Notes: generated by a model not told the origin, from the letters alone. Positions 1 to 11,036 are shown, counted from the first letter of the stretch. The stretch: 64,000 nucleotides of DNA from Micromonospora zingiberis (GCF_004331455.1 NZ_SJJR01000011.1:62001-126000); one strand, 5' to 3'. Translations and numbers: made by a program.

Positions 1-413
1 TGGTTGAGTTCGGCGGCCGGGCAGACCAGCCCGCACAGCCGTACCGCGGTGTCGTCGGAGACGGTCAGCAGGTTCGCCAGCGCGTGCCCCAGGGTGACCT
101 GGCTGGGATAGGCGCCGTCCAGGCTGAACATGCCGTCGCCGCCGGGCACCACGATCGCGGCGGTCACCTCGACCTGCTGGTCGAGGGTGAGCAGGCCCCG
201 GTCGACCTTGTCCAGCACGGCGACCGCCACGGCGATCTTGTTGACGCTGTACGCCTCGATCCGGCGGTCCGCCGACTCGCTCACCGCGACCAGCGGGTCA
301 TCGCCGGCCGGGCCGGCGAGGCTGACGTACGCCTGCCAGTTCCCGCCGGCCCGGGTCCTCGCCCGGCGGTACGCGGCCCGGATCCGGGCGGCGATGATCG
401 GCAGATGTGTCAT
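1..413 (-). CDS. Beta-lactamase-fold serine hydrolase (3' end outside window)
   Basis: This is the N-terminal part of a serine hydrolase of the class A beta-lactamase/penicillin-binding fold; it runs off the left edge of the window. The reverse strand reads MTHLPIIAARIRAAYRRA, then VSLAGPAGDDPLVAVSE, then the serine-x-x-lysine signature in YSVNKIAVAV at about residue 50. Such enzymes attack beta-lactams or cell-wall peptides through that serine; the distal motifs are missing, so the substrate cannot be told. I chose the ATG at 413. An in-frame GTG at 428 overlaps the stop of the upstream dehydrogenase remnant in a GTGA arrangement and is an equally possible, translationally coupled start. Neither start has a clear ribosome binding site and no secretion signal is evident. 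Confidence 0.75.
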   Translation of the reverse strand, partial: MTHLPIIAARIRAAYRRARTRAGGNWQAYVSLAGPAGDDPLVAVSESADRRIEAYSVNKIAVAVAVLDKVDRGLLTLDQQVEVTAAIVVPGGDGMFSLDGAYPSQVTLGHALANLLTVSDDTAVRLCGLVCPAAELN

Positions 414-424
414 CGCCGATGTGT

Positions 425-649
425 TCACGGGGTGAGCACGACCGTGACGCAGCCGTCCTCCTTGCGCTCGTGTCCCAGCACGCCGCCGGGCTTGAGGTAC
501 GGCCCGAGAACCTCGTAGAGGTGCAGGTCAGAGCCGCAGATGGCGGTGGAGGTGATCCGTACGATCGCGTCGGTCGGCGCCTCGATCTTCGGGTCGGGCA
601 CCTCCTCGACCCGTACGTCCCGCTTGCCCTGCCACGTCAACGCCCGCAT
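425..649 (-). pseudogene. Zinc alcohol/formaldehyde dehydrogenase, internally deleted
   Basis: The 74-codon frame starts MRALTWQGKRDVRVEEVPDP and continues through STAICGSDLHLYEVLGPYLK, the N-terminal GroES-like domain of zinc-dependent alcohol dehydrogenases, including the catalytic zinc cysteine in ICGSDLH. After GGVLGHE it jumps to RKEDGCVTVVLTP and stops. That tail resembles the extreme C-terminus of the same family (a DGC-x-VVL-x-P ending), where about 390 residues are normal. The reading frame therefore looks like a full gene that lost roughly 300 internal codons in frame, including the whole Rossmann domain. It cannot bind NAD and is almost certainly inactive. Downstream it nearly abuts the serine hydrolase. 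The family assignment is from sequence pattern; the deletion is inference. Confidence 0.75.
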
Positions 650-1172
650 GCCGGTGCCCTCCTGGATTCCGCTCGTAGCCGGACTGCTACCCCGGCCGGC
701 GCTCTTCAACCGGCCCGGGCCCGGCCGGCGTCGATGCCGGGAAAACTGTGACGGCAGGGCTGGCTGCCCACCTCCGGCGGCGTCCGGTTGCGGGTGCGGG
801 CCTGCTACGGGCGGTGTCGGGTTGCGGGTGCGGGCCTGTTTCGGGCGGTGCCGGGTTGCGGTTTCGGCTCGGACGGCGTCTGGGTGCGGGTGCGGGTCTG
901 CTTCGGGCGGTGTCGGGTTGCGGGTGCCGCCCTGCCTCGGGCGGCGGCCGGTTGCGGGTGCCGGCCCTGTCGAGCTGCTGGCGCGAACGGTTCAGCCCCG
1001 ATGCGGCTGGAATCCGGCCGTGTCGACGCCGATAGCCCAGCCGGTTCAGCTCGACAGCGCTCGAAGGGAACCTGCCCGCAGCCGGTGTCGGGGTGCCCAT
1101 GGCCCACGGGTATACACGACCGGCCGCCGTGGCCCGAAGCAGGGCGGCGGCGGCCGGTCGGTAGTTGCTGGC
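650..1172. other. 523-base gene-free stretch
   Basis: The sequence between the dehydrogenase remnant and sdhB holds the 34-base tandem repeat listed separately and otherwise only GC-rich sequence. Reading frames in it arise from the repeat and have no recognisable protein content. I see no convincing promoter or RNA gene. Confidence 0.5.
786..970. repeat. 34-base tandem repeat (minisatellite)
   Basis: Units beginning GGTTGCGGGTGCGGGCCTG start at 786, 820, 854, 916 and 950. The spacing is 34 bases, except for one shortened step after 854. Copies differ at several positions. Both strands stay open in several frames because the unit lacks stop codons, which explains overlapping spurious frames here. 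It lies in the gap downstream of sdhB. Confidence 0.75.
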
Positions 1173-1930
1173 TCAGGTGCCGGGGGTGTCGCCCCGCTTC
1201 GAGCTGGCGGCCAGGTAGTCGCGGTTGAGCCGGCCGATGGTGGTCAGCGGGATGCCCTTCGGGCAGACCACCGTGCACTCGCCGGCGTTGGTGCAGCCAC
1301 CGAAGCCCGCCTCGTCGTGGGCGTCGACCATGCCGATGACCCGGGTGTGGCGCTCCGGCTGGCCCTGCGGGAGCAGCCCCAGCTGGGTGACCTTGGCGGC
1401 GGTGAACAGCATGCCGGAGCCGTTCGGGCAGGCCGCCACGCAGGCGCCGCAGCCGATGCAGGCGGCCGACTCGAACGCGGCGTCGGCGTTGGCCTTGGCC
1501 ACCGGGACCGAGTGCGCTTCCGGTGCGCTGCCGGTGGGCGCGGTGATGTACCCGCCAGCAGCGATGATCTTGTCGAAGGCGCCCCGGTTGACCACCAGGT
1601 CCTTGATCACCGGGAAGGCCCGGGCCCGCCACGGCTCGATGTCGATGGTGTCGCCGTCTTTGAACTGCCGCATGTGCAGCTGACAGGCGGTGGTGCCGCG
1701 CTGCGGCCCGTGCGCGTCGCCGTTGATCATCAGGCCGCACATGCCGCAGATGCCCTCACGGCAGTCGTGGTCGAAGGCGATCGGCTCCTCGCCGGCGAGG
1801 ATGAGCCGCTCGTTGAGCACGTCGAGCATCTCCAGGAACGACATGTCCGGGGAGACGTCGTCGACCTGGTAGGTCACCATCCGACCCTTGTCCTGGGGGC
1901 CGGACTGGCGCCAGATGCGCAGGGTCAGGT

Positions 1931-1934
<4 letters not shown>
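1173..1934 (-). CDS. sdhB: Succinate dehydrogenase/fumarate reductase iron-sulfur subunit
   Basis: The 253-residue protein is the electron-transfer subunit of complex II, passing electrons from the flavin in SdhA to the membrane haem subunit. All three clusters are visible: DCREGICGMC plus a later cysteine in RGTTAC for the 2Fe-2S centre, then CIGCGACVAACPNGS and CTNAGECTVVCPKG for the two cubane/3Fe-4S centres. The GTG start overlaps the sdhA stop (GTGA), so translation is probably coupled. It is the last gene of an sdhC-sdhA-sdhB operon on this strand. The arrangement with a single membrane gene fits the di-haem b558 (type B) enzyme, which normally uses menaquinone. Confidence 0.95.
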
Positions 1935-3871
<1,937 letters not shown>

Positions 3872-3873
3872 GG

Positions 3874-4566
3874 TCAGGACACCAATCCGGTGAGTACGGC
3901 GAACGGGACCAGGAGGTAGCCGGCGCAGAGCGCGACGGCGAAGACCAGTGCCACCGCCCGGGCCCGCTGCTCGCCGCGCGGGGTCTGCTGTCCCAGGCTG
4001 CGCAGTGCGCTGAACACGCCGTGGCGCAGGTGGAAGCCGAGCGCCACGATCGCCAGGGTGTAGAAGAGCGTGACGTACCACCGGGCCGGCGCGAAGTCGG
4101 CGACGACGTTGGCGTACGGCCGGGACGGGTCGCCGACCGGGTTCAGTGTGCCGGTGGTCAGGTCCAGGATGTGGTAGATCACGAAGAGCAGGATGATCAC
4201 GCCGCCCCAGCGCATGGTGCGGGCGGCGTAGCTGCCCCGGACCTTCTTGCGGTGGGCGTAACGCACCGGGCGGGCGGCGCGGGCCCGCAGCGCGAGCACC
4301 GTGGCGGCCCAGATGTGCCCGAGCACCGCGACCAGGAGCCCGACCCGCATGATCCACAGGAACCAGACGTTCGGCAGGATCGGGGCGCCGATCTCGCGCA
4401 GCCAGTGCGCGTAGTGGTTGAACGACGCGTCGCCCGCGAAGACCTTCAGGTTGCCCAGCATGTGCGCGATGAGGAACAGCACCAGGAAGATGCCCGTCAC
4501 CGCCATGACGGCCTTGAGGCCGACATTGGATCGGATGGGCGACCGCGTTCTTGTCGTGACTACCAC
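3874..4566 (-). CDS. sdhC: Succinate dehydrogenase cytochrome b558 membrane subunit
   Basis: A 230-residue membrane anchor of complex II with five predicted membrane helices. Histidines suited to bind two b haems lie in LFLIAHMLGNLKVF, LLVAVLGHIWAATVLAL, IILLFVIYHILDLTTG and LGFHLRHGVFS. This single subunit replaces SdhC and SdhD of other bacteria. I chose the GTG at 4566 (MVVTTRTRSPIRSN). An ATG at 4632 would add 22 residues and run into the LysR operator region, so it looks less likely. It is the first gene of the sdhCAB operon and is divergent from the lysR gene. Confidence 0.85.
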   Translation of the reverse strand: MVVTTRTRSPIRSNVGLKAVMAVTGIFLVLFLIAHMLGNLKVFAGDASFNHYAHWLREIGAPILPNVWFLWIMRVGLLVAVLGHIWAATVLALRARAARPVRYAHRKKVRGSYAARTMRWGGVIILLFVIYHILDLTTGTLNPVGDPSRPYANVVADFAPARWYVTLFYTLAIVALGFHLRHGVFSALRSLGQQTPRGEQRARAVALVFAVALCAGYLLVPFAVLTGLVS

Positions 4567-4624
4567 GCGACCGACGCTAGGAGTACTTTGATCAGTCGTC
4601 CAATGCATCGACACCGCAGTCTTG

Positions 4625-4639
4625 ATAGCCATAAGCTAT
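4625..4639. promoter_or_regulatory. LysR-type operator between sdhC and lysR
   Basis: The sequence ATAGC-CATAA-GCTAT is a perfect dyad and contains T-N11-A (T at 4626, A at 4638), the classical LysR box. It lies just before the lysR ATG in the sdhC-lysR divergent gap. A -10-like TAAGCT at 4632-4637 ends six bases before the lysR ATG, so binding could block lysR transcription directly while affecting sdhC on the other strand. Confidence 0.55.
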
Positions 4640-4643
4640 GTAG

Positions 4644-5576
4644 ATGCAGCTCCATCAGCTGAAGTACTTCGTTGCGGTGGCCGAAGTACGACATTTCACC
4701 CAGGCGGCCGATGTCGTCGGCATAACCCAGCCCTCGTTGAGTAAGCAAATTCACGCGCTGGAGGACACGCTGGGCGCCCCGCTGTTCGAGCGGGTAAGGG
4801 GCAACATCACCCTCACCACCGCCGGCGAGGTGCTGCTGCCCCTGGCCAAGCGGATCCTCGCCGACGTGGAGACCGCCACCCGCGAGGTACAGGAACTCGT
4901 CGGCCTGCGGCGCGGCCGGGTCCGCCTCGGCGCCACGCCGAGCCTGGCCACCTCGCTCGCGCCGCCGGTGCTGCGCCGCTTCCGCGACGCCCATCCCACC
5001 GTCGACCTGCGGGTGGAGGAGGGCGGGTCCCAGGACCTGGTCCGTGACCTGCTCCGGGGCGACCTGGACCTGGCGCTGATCATCATGCCGGCCCAGGGCA
5101 CCGACCCCGGGCTGCGCGCCGACCCGATCCTCACCGAGAGCCTGGTCGTCGCCTCGGTCGACCCGCTGCCGACCGCCTCCGCCAGCGGCGACCTGCGCAT
5201 CACCGACCTGCGCGACCAGCCCCTGGTGATGTTCCGCGAGGGCTACGACCTGCGTGACGCCACGCTTCAGGCGTGCCGGGCCGCCGGCTTCGAACCCACC
5301 CTGTCGGTCGACGGTGGCGAGATGGACGCCGTGCTCAGCTTCGTCGAGGCCGGGCTGGGCGTCGCCCTGGTACCCGGCATCGTGGTGGCCCGCCGACCCG
5401 GCATCCGGGTCACCCGGCTCGCCCCGCCCGGCGTACGCCGAACCATCGGGGTGGCCCGCCGCCGCGACGTGGTGCCCACCCACGCCGGCCGCGAACTGCG
5501 CCGCATCCTGCTCGACTACGTCCACACCGCCGTCGCCGCCGACGAACTCCCGCCCGGCGTGGAGGCGCTGGCCTGA
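4644..5576 (+). CDS. LysR-family transcriptional regulator
   Basis: A 310-residue regulator. The N-terminal winged helix-turn-helix reads MQLHQLKYFVAVAEVRHFTQAADVVGITQPSLSKQIHALE, with the family pattern through GAPLFERVRGNITLTTAGE. It is followed by a periplasmic-binding-like effector domain from about residue 90. It is divergent from sdhCAB and probably controls that operon and itself; a metabolite of the C4-dicarboxylate pathway would be the natural effector, but this is a guess. There is no Shine-Dalgarno sequence before the ATG, and a TAAGCT box six bases upstream suggests a leaderless transcript. Confidence 0.9.
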   Translation: MQLHQLKYFVAVAEVRHFTQAADVVGITQPSLSKQIHALEDTLGAPLFERVRGNITLTTAGEVLLPLAKRILADVETATREVQELVGLRRGRVRLGATPSLATSLAPPVLRRFRDAHPTVDLRVEEGGSQDLVRDLLRGDLDLALIIMPAQGTDPGLRADPILTESLVVASVDPLPTASASGDLRITDLRDQPLVMFREGYDLRDATLQACRAAGFEPTLSVDGGEMDAVLSFVEAGLGVALVPGIVVARRPGIRVTRLAPPGVRRTIGVARRRDVVPTHAGRELRRILLDYVHTAVAADELPPGVEALA

Positions 5577-5667
5577 ACCAACGGCCGGCAAGCTCCGCAC
5601 CGGCGGGTGCGCAATCGAGCACGGATGAAGACGCTCCGACCCCGCGCAGCCGCATAGGCTCCCCGGC

Positions 5668-7011
5668 ATGGCAGCGTCCGGTCACGCCGTCGTCGTCGGA
5701 GCCAGCCTGGGCGGTCTGCTCGCCGCCCGGGCCCTGGTGGAAACCTTCGCCCAGGTCACCGTCCTGGATCGGGACAGCCTGCCGGCCGAGTCGGTGCCCC
5801 GTCGCGGGGTCCCGCAGGGCCGCCAGGTGCACGTCCTGCTCGCCCGGGGCAGACAGGTCCTGGAGGAACTGTTCCCGGGGCTCGGCGCGGACCTGTACCG
5901 CAACGGCGCCACCCCGGTGGATCTGCACGGCCAGGTGCACTGGTACAACGACGGCCACCGGATGCGTCCCGCGCGTTCGGACCTCACCGCCTTCGGCATG
6001 AGCCGTCCCCTGCTCGAACAGGCGGTACGGGACCGGGTGAACGCCCTGCCCGGAGTGCGCCTGCTGCCGGAGTGCGAGGTCACCGGGCTGATCGCCACCC
6101 CGGACCACGGCCGGGTCACCGGGGTACGGCTCGCCCCGAAGAACGGCCAGCCCGGCGAACTGCACGCCGACCTCGTGGTCGATGCCGGCGGGCGGGCCAC
6201 CCGCAGCCCGGTGTGGCTCGCCGAACTCGGGTACCCGGCGGCACCACAGGAGCGGGTGGAGGTCGGCGTCACGTACGTGACGCGCCGCTACCGCCGGGAG
6301 ACCGGTCAACTGGACGGGATGCTCGGCGTGCTCGCCAACGCGATGCCCGGTCGCCCCCGATACGGGGTGGTGGCGCCGCAGGAAGGCGGACGGTTCGCGG
6401 TCACCATGGCGGGCATCCTGGGTGAGGAACCCCCGGTGGACGACGACGGCTTCGTCCGGTACGCCGCCTCGCTGACCGCACCGCAGATCGGCGAACTGGT
6501 CCGGCAGGCCGAACCGCTGGACGACCCGGTGCTGATGCGCTTCCCGGCCAGCGTCCGCCGCCGCTACGAGCGGCTGAACCGGTTTCCGGACGGCTACCTG
6601 GTGTTCGCCGACGCGCTGTGCAGCCTCAACCCGGTCTACGGGCAGGGCATCACCGTCGCCGCCGTGCAGGCACTGCTGCTGCGTGGGCTCCTCGCCCGCA
6701 CCCGCGACCGGCTGGCCCGGCGGTTCTTCCCCCGCGCCGCCCGCCTGATCGACGCGCCCTGGTCCATCGCGGTCGGTGCCGACCTGCGCTTCCCCGGGGT
6801 ACGCGGCCGGCGCACCCTGTCGGTCCGCATGATCAACGCCTACCTGGCCCGACTACACGCCGCCGCCTCGGACGACGCCCTGCTCGGGGCCGCCTTCCTG
6901 CGGGTGCTCAACCTGATCGACCCGCCGGCCCGGCTGCTCGGCCCGGACGTGATGCTCCGGGTCCTCGCCCGCCGACGTCAGCGCCCCTCGGCGTCGTCCA
7001 TCGCGCGATAG
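5668..7011 (+). CDS. FAD-dependent monooxygenase/epoxidase-like protein
   Basis: A 447-residue flavoprotein. The N-terminal FAD fold is AVVVGASLGGLLAARALVE, followed by VTVLDRDSLP. Near residue 315 the second FAD motif reads GYLVFADALCSLNPVYGQGI. RRGVPQGRQVHVLLARG matches a group of actinobacterial FAD monooxygenases annotated as epoxidases or squalene-epoxidase-like. The substrate is unknown and no biosynthetic neighbours are present. The upstream gap to lysR is 91 bases and the gene may have its own promoter. Its last 34 bases overlap the 3' end of the convergent hrpA gene. Confidence 0.8.
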   Translation: MAASGHAVVVGASLGGLLAARALVETFAQVTVLDRDSLPAESVPRRGVPQGRQVHVLLARGRQVLEELFPGLGADLYRNGATPVDLHGQVHWYNDGHRMRPARSDLTAFGMSRPLLEQAVRDRVNALPGVRLLPECEVTGLIATPDHGRVTGVRLAPKNGQPGELHADLVVDAGGRATRSPVWLAELGYPAAPQERVEVGVTYVTRRYRRETGQLDGMLGVLANAMPGRPRYGVVAPQEGGRFAVTMAGILGEEPPVDDDGFVRYAASLTAPQIGELVRQAEPLDDPVLMRFPASVRRRYERLNRFPDGYLVFADALCSLNPVYGQGITVAAVQALLLRGLLARTRDRLARRFFPRAARLIDAPWSIAVGADLRFPGVRGRRTLSVRMINAYLARLHAAASDDALLGAAFLRVLNLIDPPARLLGPDVMLRVLARRRQRPSASSIAR

Positions 7012-10000
7012 ATCCGCTGCTCCGAGACCGGATACGGGGTGCCGAGGGCCTGCGCGAAGACGCTCACCCGCAACTCCTCGATCATCCAGCGGATCTGCCG
7101 GACCGCGGCGGAACCGCGTCGCGCCGGGGGGAGCGCGGCGAGCATCTCGTCGTACTCCCGCTGGACCACCGCGATCCGGTCCTGCTGCTGTTTGTCCCGA
7201 GGGGGATTGGTGGGCAGCCGGTCCAGCCGCCGCTCGATCGCGGTCAGGTAGCGCAGCAGATCCGGCAGGCGGGCGTAGCCGGTCTCGGTGATGAAGCCGG
7301 CGTGCACCAGCCCGTTGAGCTGGGAGCGGATGTCGGCCAGGGCGGCCACCACGGCCAGGTTCTTCGTCGCACCGAGTCGTTGCTGCACCGCGTACGTGGC
7401 GGCGAGCACCGCCCGGACCCGATCCATCACCTCCACCACGGTGTCCACCAGGGCGGCGCGGACCTTGTCCCGCAGCGCGGCGAAACCCTCGGCGTCCCAG
7501 GCCGGCCCACCCGCCTCGGCGACCAGCTTGTCGATCGCCGCCCCGGCGGCGTCCTCGATCAGTGCCTGCACCCCGCCGTGCGGGTTGCGCGACAGCGCCA
7601 ACTTCGCCTCGTTGGTCAGCCGCCCCTGAAGGAACTTCGCCGGCGACGGCACGGTCAGCCGCAGCAGCCGCCGGGTGCCCGCCCAGTGCGCGGCCTCCTG
7701 TTCGCCCGCCGAGTCGAAGACCCGCACCCCGACCGTGGCGCCCTCGTCCACCAGCGCCGGGTACGCGGTCACCGCGTACCCGGCCCGCACCTGCTCGATG
7801 GTGCGCGGCAGGGTGCCGATCTCCCACGCCGTCAGACCGGTCCGGGCCACGTCCGGCGCGGCGGCGGCGACCACCTGACGTACCTCGGCCTTGAGTTGGC
7901 GTTGCAGGGCCGGCAGGTCCTTGCCCTCGGCGACCGGCTTGTCGTCCTCGCCGAGCACCCGGAAGGTCACCCGCAGGTGCGCCGGCAACCTGCCCAGATC
8001 CCAGGCCTCCCGGGGCACGGTCACCCCGGTCATCCGGCGCAACTGCCGGGTCAGCGCGTCCAGCAGCGGCTCCTCGCCGGCAGTGATCGCGGCCAGCGCC
8101 GCGCGGGCGTAGTCCGGCACCGGTACGAAGTTGCGCCGCACCGGCTTCGGCAGCGAGCGGATCAACGCGATGACGAGTTCCTCACGCAGGCCCGGCACCT
8201 GCCAGTCGAAGCTCTCCGCCGGCACCTGGTTCAGCAGCGGCAACGGGATGTCCACGGTCACCCCGTCGGTCGCCGTACCCGGCTCGAAGGTGTACGTCAG
8301 CGGCAGGCTGACCCCTTCGGTGCGCCACTCGTCCGGGTAGTCGGCCTCGTCCAACCCACCCCGCCCCGCGTTGACCAGCAGCTCACGGGTGAAGCTGAGC
8401 AACTCCGGGCGCTCCCGCCGGGTCCCCTTCCACCAGGTGTCGAAGTGCCGTCCGGAGACCACCTCGGCCGGGATCCGCGCGTCGTAGAACTGGAAAATGG
8501 TCTCGTCGTCGACCAGGATGTCCCGCCGCCGGGCCCGGTTCTCCCACTCCTCCACCTCGGTGAGCAGCCGCTGGTTGTCGCGCCAGAACTGGTGGTGGGT
8601 CGACCAGTCACCCTCGACCAGCGCGTGCCGGATGAACAGTTCCCGGCTCAACACCGGGTCGACCCGGCCGAAGTTCACCTTGCGGGAGGTGACCAGCGGT
8701 ACGCCGTACAGGGTGACCCGCTCGTACGCCATCACCGCCGCCTGCTTCTTCTCCCAGTGCGGCTCGCTGTAGCTGCGTTTGACCAGGTGCTGGGCCAGCG
8801 GTTCGACCCACTCCGGTTCGATCCGGCCGTTCACCCGCCCCCAGAGCCGGGAGGTCTCCACCAGTTCGGCGGCCATCACCCAGCGCGGCGGCTTACGGAA
8901 CAGCGCCGACCCGGGGAACAGGCCGAACTTCGCGCCCCGGGCACCCAGGTACTCGTGTTTCTGGGCGTCCTTGAGGCCGATGTGCGACAGCAGGCCGGGC
9001 AGCAGCGACTGGTGCACCTTCGGCGTGTCGATCTCCTCCGGCAGGTCCGCGCCGCCCTGGCGCCGCCCGCCTCCGCCGGGGTCGACCTCCGCGCCGGCCC
9101 GCCGGCCGCGCCCCCGGCCATCCTGATCGGCGGTACGCGACACCTGGCGCAACTGGCTGACGATGTCCTGCCACTCGCGCACCCGCAGGTAGTTGAGGTA
9201 CTCGGCCTTGCACATCCGGCGGAACGCGCTGGAGGAGAGTTCCCGCTGCTGCTCCCGCAGATACCGCCACAGGTTGAGGAACGCGACGAAGTCGGATTCG
9301 GCGTCCGCGAAGCGCGCGTGCGCCTGGTCGGCCTGGGCCTGTTTGTCGGCCGGCCGCTCGCGCGGATCCTGAATCGACAGCGCGGCGGCGATCACCATCA
9401 CCTCGGTGGCACAACCGTTGCGCTCACCCTCCAGGACCATCCGGGCCAGCCGAGGGTCGACCGGAAGCTGGGCCAGCCGCCGACCGAGCTGGGTGAGCCG
9501 CCGAGCCGGATCGGCTTCGCTCGGGTCGAGCGCACCCAGCTCGTGCAGCAGGTTGACCCCGTCGGCGATGTTGCGGCGGTCCGGCGGGTCGATGAACGGG
9601 AAGGCGCTGATGTCGCCCAAACCGATGGCGGTCATCTGGAGGATGACCGAGGCCAGGTTGGTCCGCAGGATCTCCGGGTCGGTGAACTCGGGGCGGGCCA
9701 GGAAGTCCTGCTCGTCGTAGAGCCGGATGCAGATGCCGTCCGAGGTACGCCCACAGCGACCCTTGCGCTGGTTGGCGCTGGCCTGCGAGACCGGCTCGAT
9801 CGGTAGCCGCTGCACCTTCAGCCGCTGCGAGTAGCGGGAGATCCGGGCCGTGCCGGGGTCCACCACGTACTTGATGCCGGGCACGGTCAGCGACGTCTCC
9901 GCGACGTTGGTCGCCAGCACCACCCGCCGGCCGGCGTGCGGGGCGAAGACCCGGTGCTGCTCGGCGACGCTCAGCCGGGCGTACAGCGGCAGAATCTCGG

Positions 10001-11036
10001 TGCCGAGCAGCGAGCGCTTGTTCTGCACCAGCTTGCCCAGCGCGTCGGCGGTGTCCCGGATCTCCCGCTCGCCGCTGAGGAAGACCAGGACGTCGCCGGG
10101 ACCTTCGGCGGCCAACTCCTCGACCGCGTCGCCGATGGCCTGGATCTGGTCACGGACGTTCTCCTCGTCCGCGTCCTCCTCGTCGGCCTCGACGACTTCG
10201 ACAAGTGGCCGGTAACGCACCTCGACCGGGTACGTCCGGCCGGACACCTCGACCACCGGCGCCGGTACGCCCTCGGGATGCTCGTCGGTCGGTGGGCCGG
10301 CGAAGTGCCGGGCGAACCGGTCGGTCTCGATCGTCGCCGAGGTGATGATCACCTTGAGGTCGGGTCGGCGGGGGAGCAGCTGCCTGAGGTAGCCGAGAAT
10401 AAAGTCGATGTTGAGGCTGCGCTCGTGCGCCTCGTCGATGATCAGCGTGTCGTACTGGCGCAGCATCCGGTCGGTCTGCAACTCGGCCAGCAGGATACCG
10501 TCGGTCATCAGCTTGACCAGGCTCTGCTCGCCGACCTGGTCGGTGAAGCGCACCTTGTAGCCGACCACGTCGCCCAGCTCGGTGCCCAACTCCTCGGCGA
10601 TCCGGTCGGCGACCGTACGGGCGGCCAACCGGCGGGGCTGGGTGTGCCCGATCAGCCCGCTGATCCCGCGCCCCAACTCCAGGCAGATCTTCGGCAACTG
10701 GGTGGTCTTGCCCGAGCCGGTCTCGCCGGCCACGATCACCACCTGGTGGTCACGGATGGCCGCGGCGATGTCGGCGGCGCGCTCGCTGACCGGCAACTGC
10801 GCCGGATACGTGATCTTCGGCAGCGCGGCCCGGCGCCGCTCCAGCCGGGCCTCCGCCGCGGCCACCTCGGCCGCGATCTCGGCCAGCGCCGGCTCCCGCC
10901 GCTGCGGGTCGCGCAGCTTGCGCAGCCCGTCCAGCCGTCGCCGCAGTTGGCGCTGGTCGCGGAACATCAACGGGGCGAGCCGACGCTGCAACGCACGGAT
11001 CGGGTCGGCCGCGGCGGGTGAGGCTGGATTCTGCAT
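6978..11036 (-). CDS. hrpA: ATP-dependent RNA helicase HrpA (DEAH box)
   Basis: A 1352-residue DEAH-box helicase, the usual size for HrpA, which acts on RNA and on stalled ribosomes. Walker A is GETGSGKTTQLPKI at about residue 105, motif II is DEAHERSLN, motif III is SATIETDRF and motif VI is QRKGRCGRTSDG. The helicase-associated and OB-fold domains follow, and the second half is the long DUF3418-type region. A low-complexity loop (GRGRGRRAGAEVDPGGGG) at about residue 640 is a lineage insertion. I chose the ATG at 11036, giving MQNPASPAAADPIRALQRR; the open frame continues upstream into repeat DNA with no family similarity. The 3' end overlaps the convergent FAD gene. Confidence 0.93.
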   Translation of the reverse strand: MQNPASPAAADPIRALQRRLAPLMFRDQRQLRRRLDGLRKLRDPQRREPALAEIAAEVAAAEARLERRRAALPKITYPAQLPVSERAADIAAAIRDHQVVIVAGETGSGKTTQLPKICLELGRGISGLIGHTQPRRLAARTVADRIAEELGTELGDVVGYKVRFTDQVGEQSLVKLMTDGILLAELQTDRMLRQYDTLIIDEAHERSLNIDFILGYLRQLLPRRPDLKVIITSATIETDRFARHFAGPPTDEHPEGVPAPVVEVSGRTYPVEVRYRPLVEVVEADEEDADEENVRDQIQAIGDAVEELAAEGPGDVLVFLSGEREIRDTADALGKLVQNKRSLLGTEILPLYARLSVAEQHRVFAPHAGRRVVLATNVAETSLTVPGIKYVVDPGTARISRYSQRLKVQRLPIEPVSQASANQRKGRCGRTSDGICIRLYDEQDFLARPEFTDPEILRTNLASVILQMTAIGLGDISAFPFIDPPDRRNIADGVNLLHELGALDPSEADPARRLTQLGRRLAQLPVDPRLARMVLEGERNGCATEVMVIAAALSIQDPRERPADKQAQADQAHARFADAESDFVAFLNLWRYLREQQRELSSSAFRRMCKAEYLNYLRVREWQDIVSQLRQVSRTADQDGRGRGRRAGAEVDPGGGGRRQGGADLPEEIDTPKVHQSLLPGLLSHIGLKDAQKHEYLGARGAKFGLFPGSALFRKPPRWVMAAELVETSRLWGRVNGRIEPEWVEPLAQHLVKRSYSEPHWEKKQAAVMAYERVTLYGVPLVTSRKVNFGRVDPVLSRELFIRHALVEGDWSTHHQFWRDNQRLLTEVEEWENRARRRDILVDDETIFQFYDARIPAEVVSGRHFDTWWKGTRRERPELLSFTRELLVNAGRGGLDEADYPDEWRTEGVSLPLTYTFEPGTATDGVTVDIPLPLLNQVPAESFDWQVPGLREELVIALIRSLPKPVRRNFVPVPDYARAALAAITAGEEPLLDALTRQLRRMTGVTVPREAWDLGRLPAHLRVTFRVLGEDDKPVAEGKDLPALQRQLKAEVRQVVAAAAPDVARTGLTAWEIGTLPRTIEQVRAGYAVTAYPALVDEGATVGVRVFDSAGEQEAAHWAGTRRLLRLTVPSPAKFLQGRLTNEAKLALSRNPHGGVQALIEDAAGAAIDKLVAEAGGPAWDAEGFAALRDKVRAALVDTVVEVMDRVRAVLAATYAVQQRLGATKNLAVVAALADIRSQLNGLVHAGFITETGYARLPDLLRYLTAIERRLDRLPTNPPRDKQQQDRIAVVQREYDEMLAALPPARRGSAAVRQIRWMIEELRVSVFAQALGTPYPVSEQRIYRAMDDAEGR

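Noticed and set aside
6618..9806. 1062-codon plus-strand open frame
   Set aside because: It lies antisense to hrpA, has no domain or signal, and is rich in R, G, P and H as expected of a shadow in GC-rich DNA.
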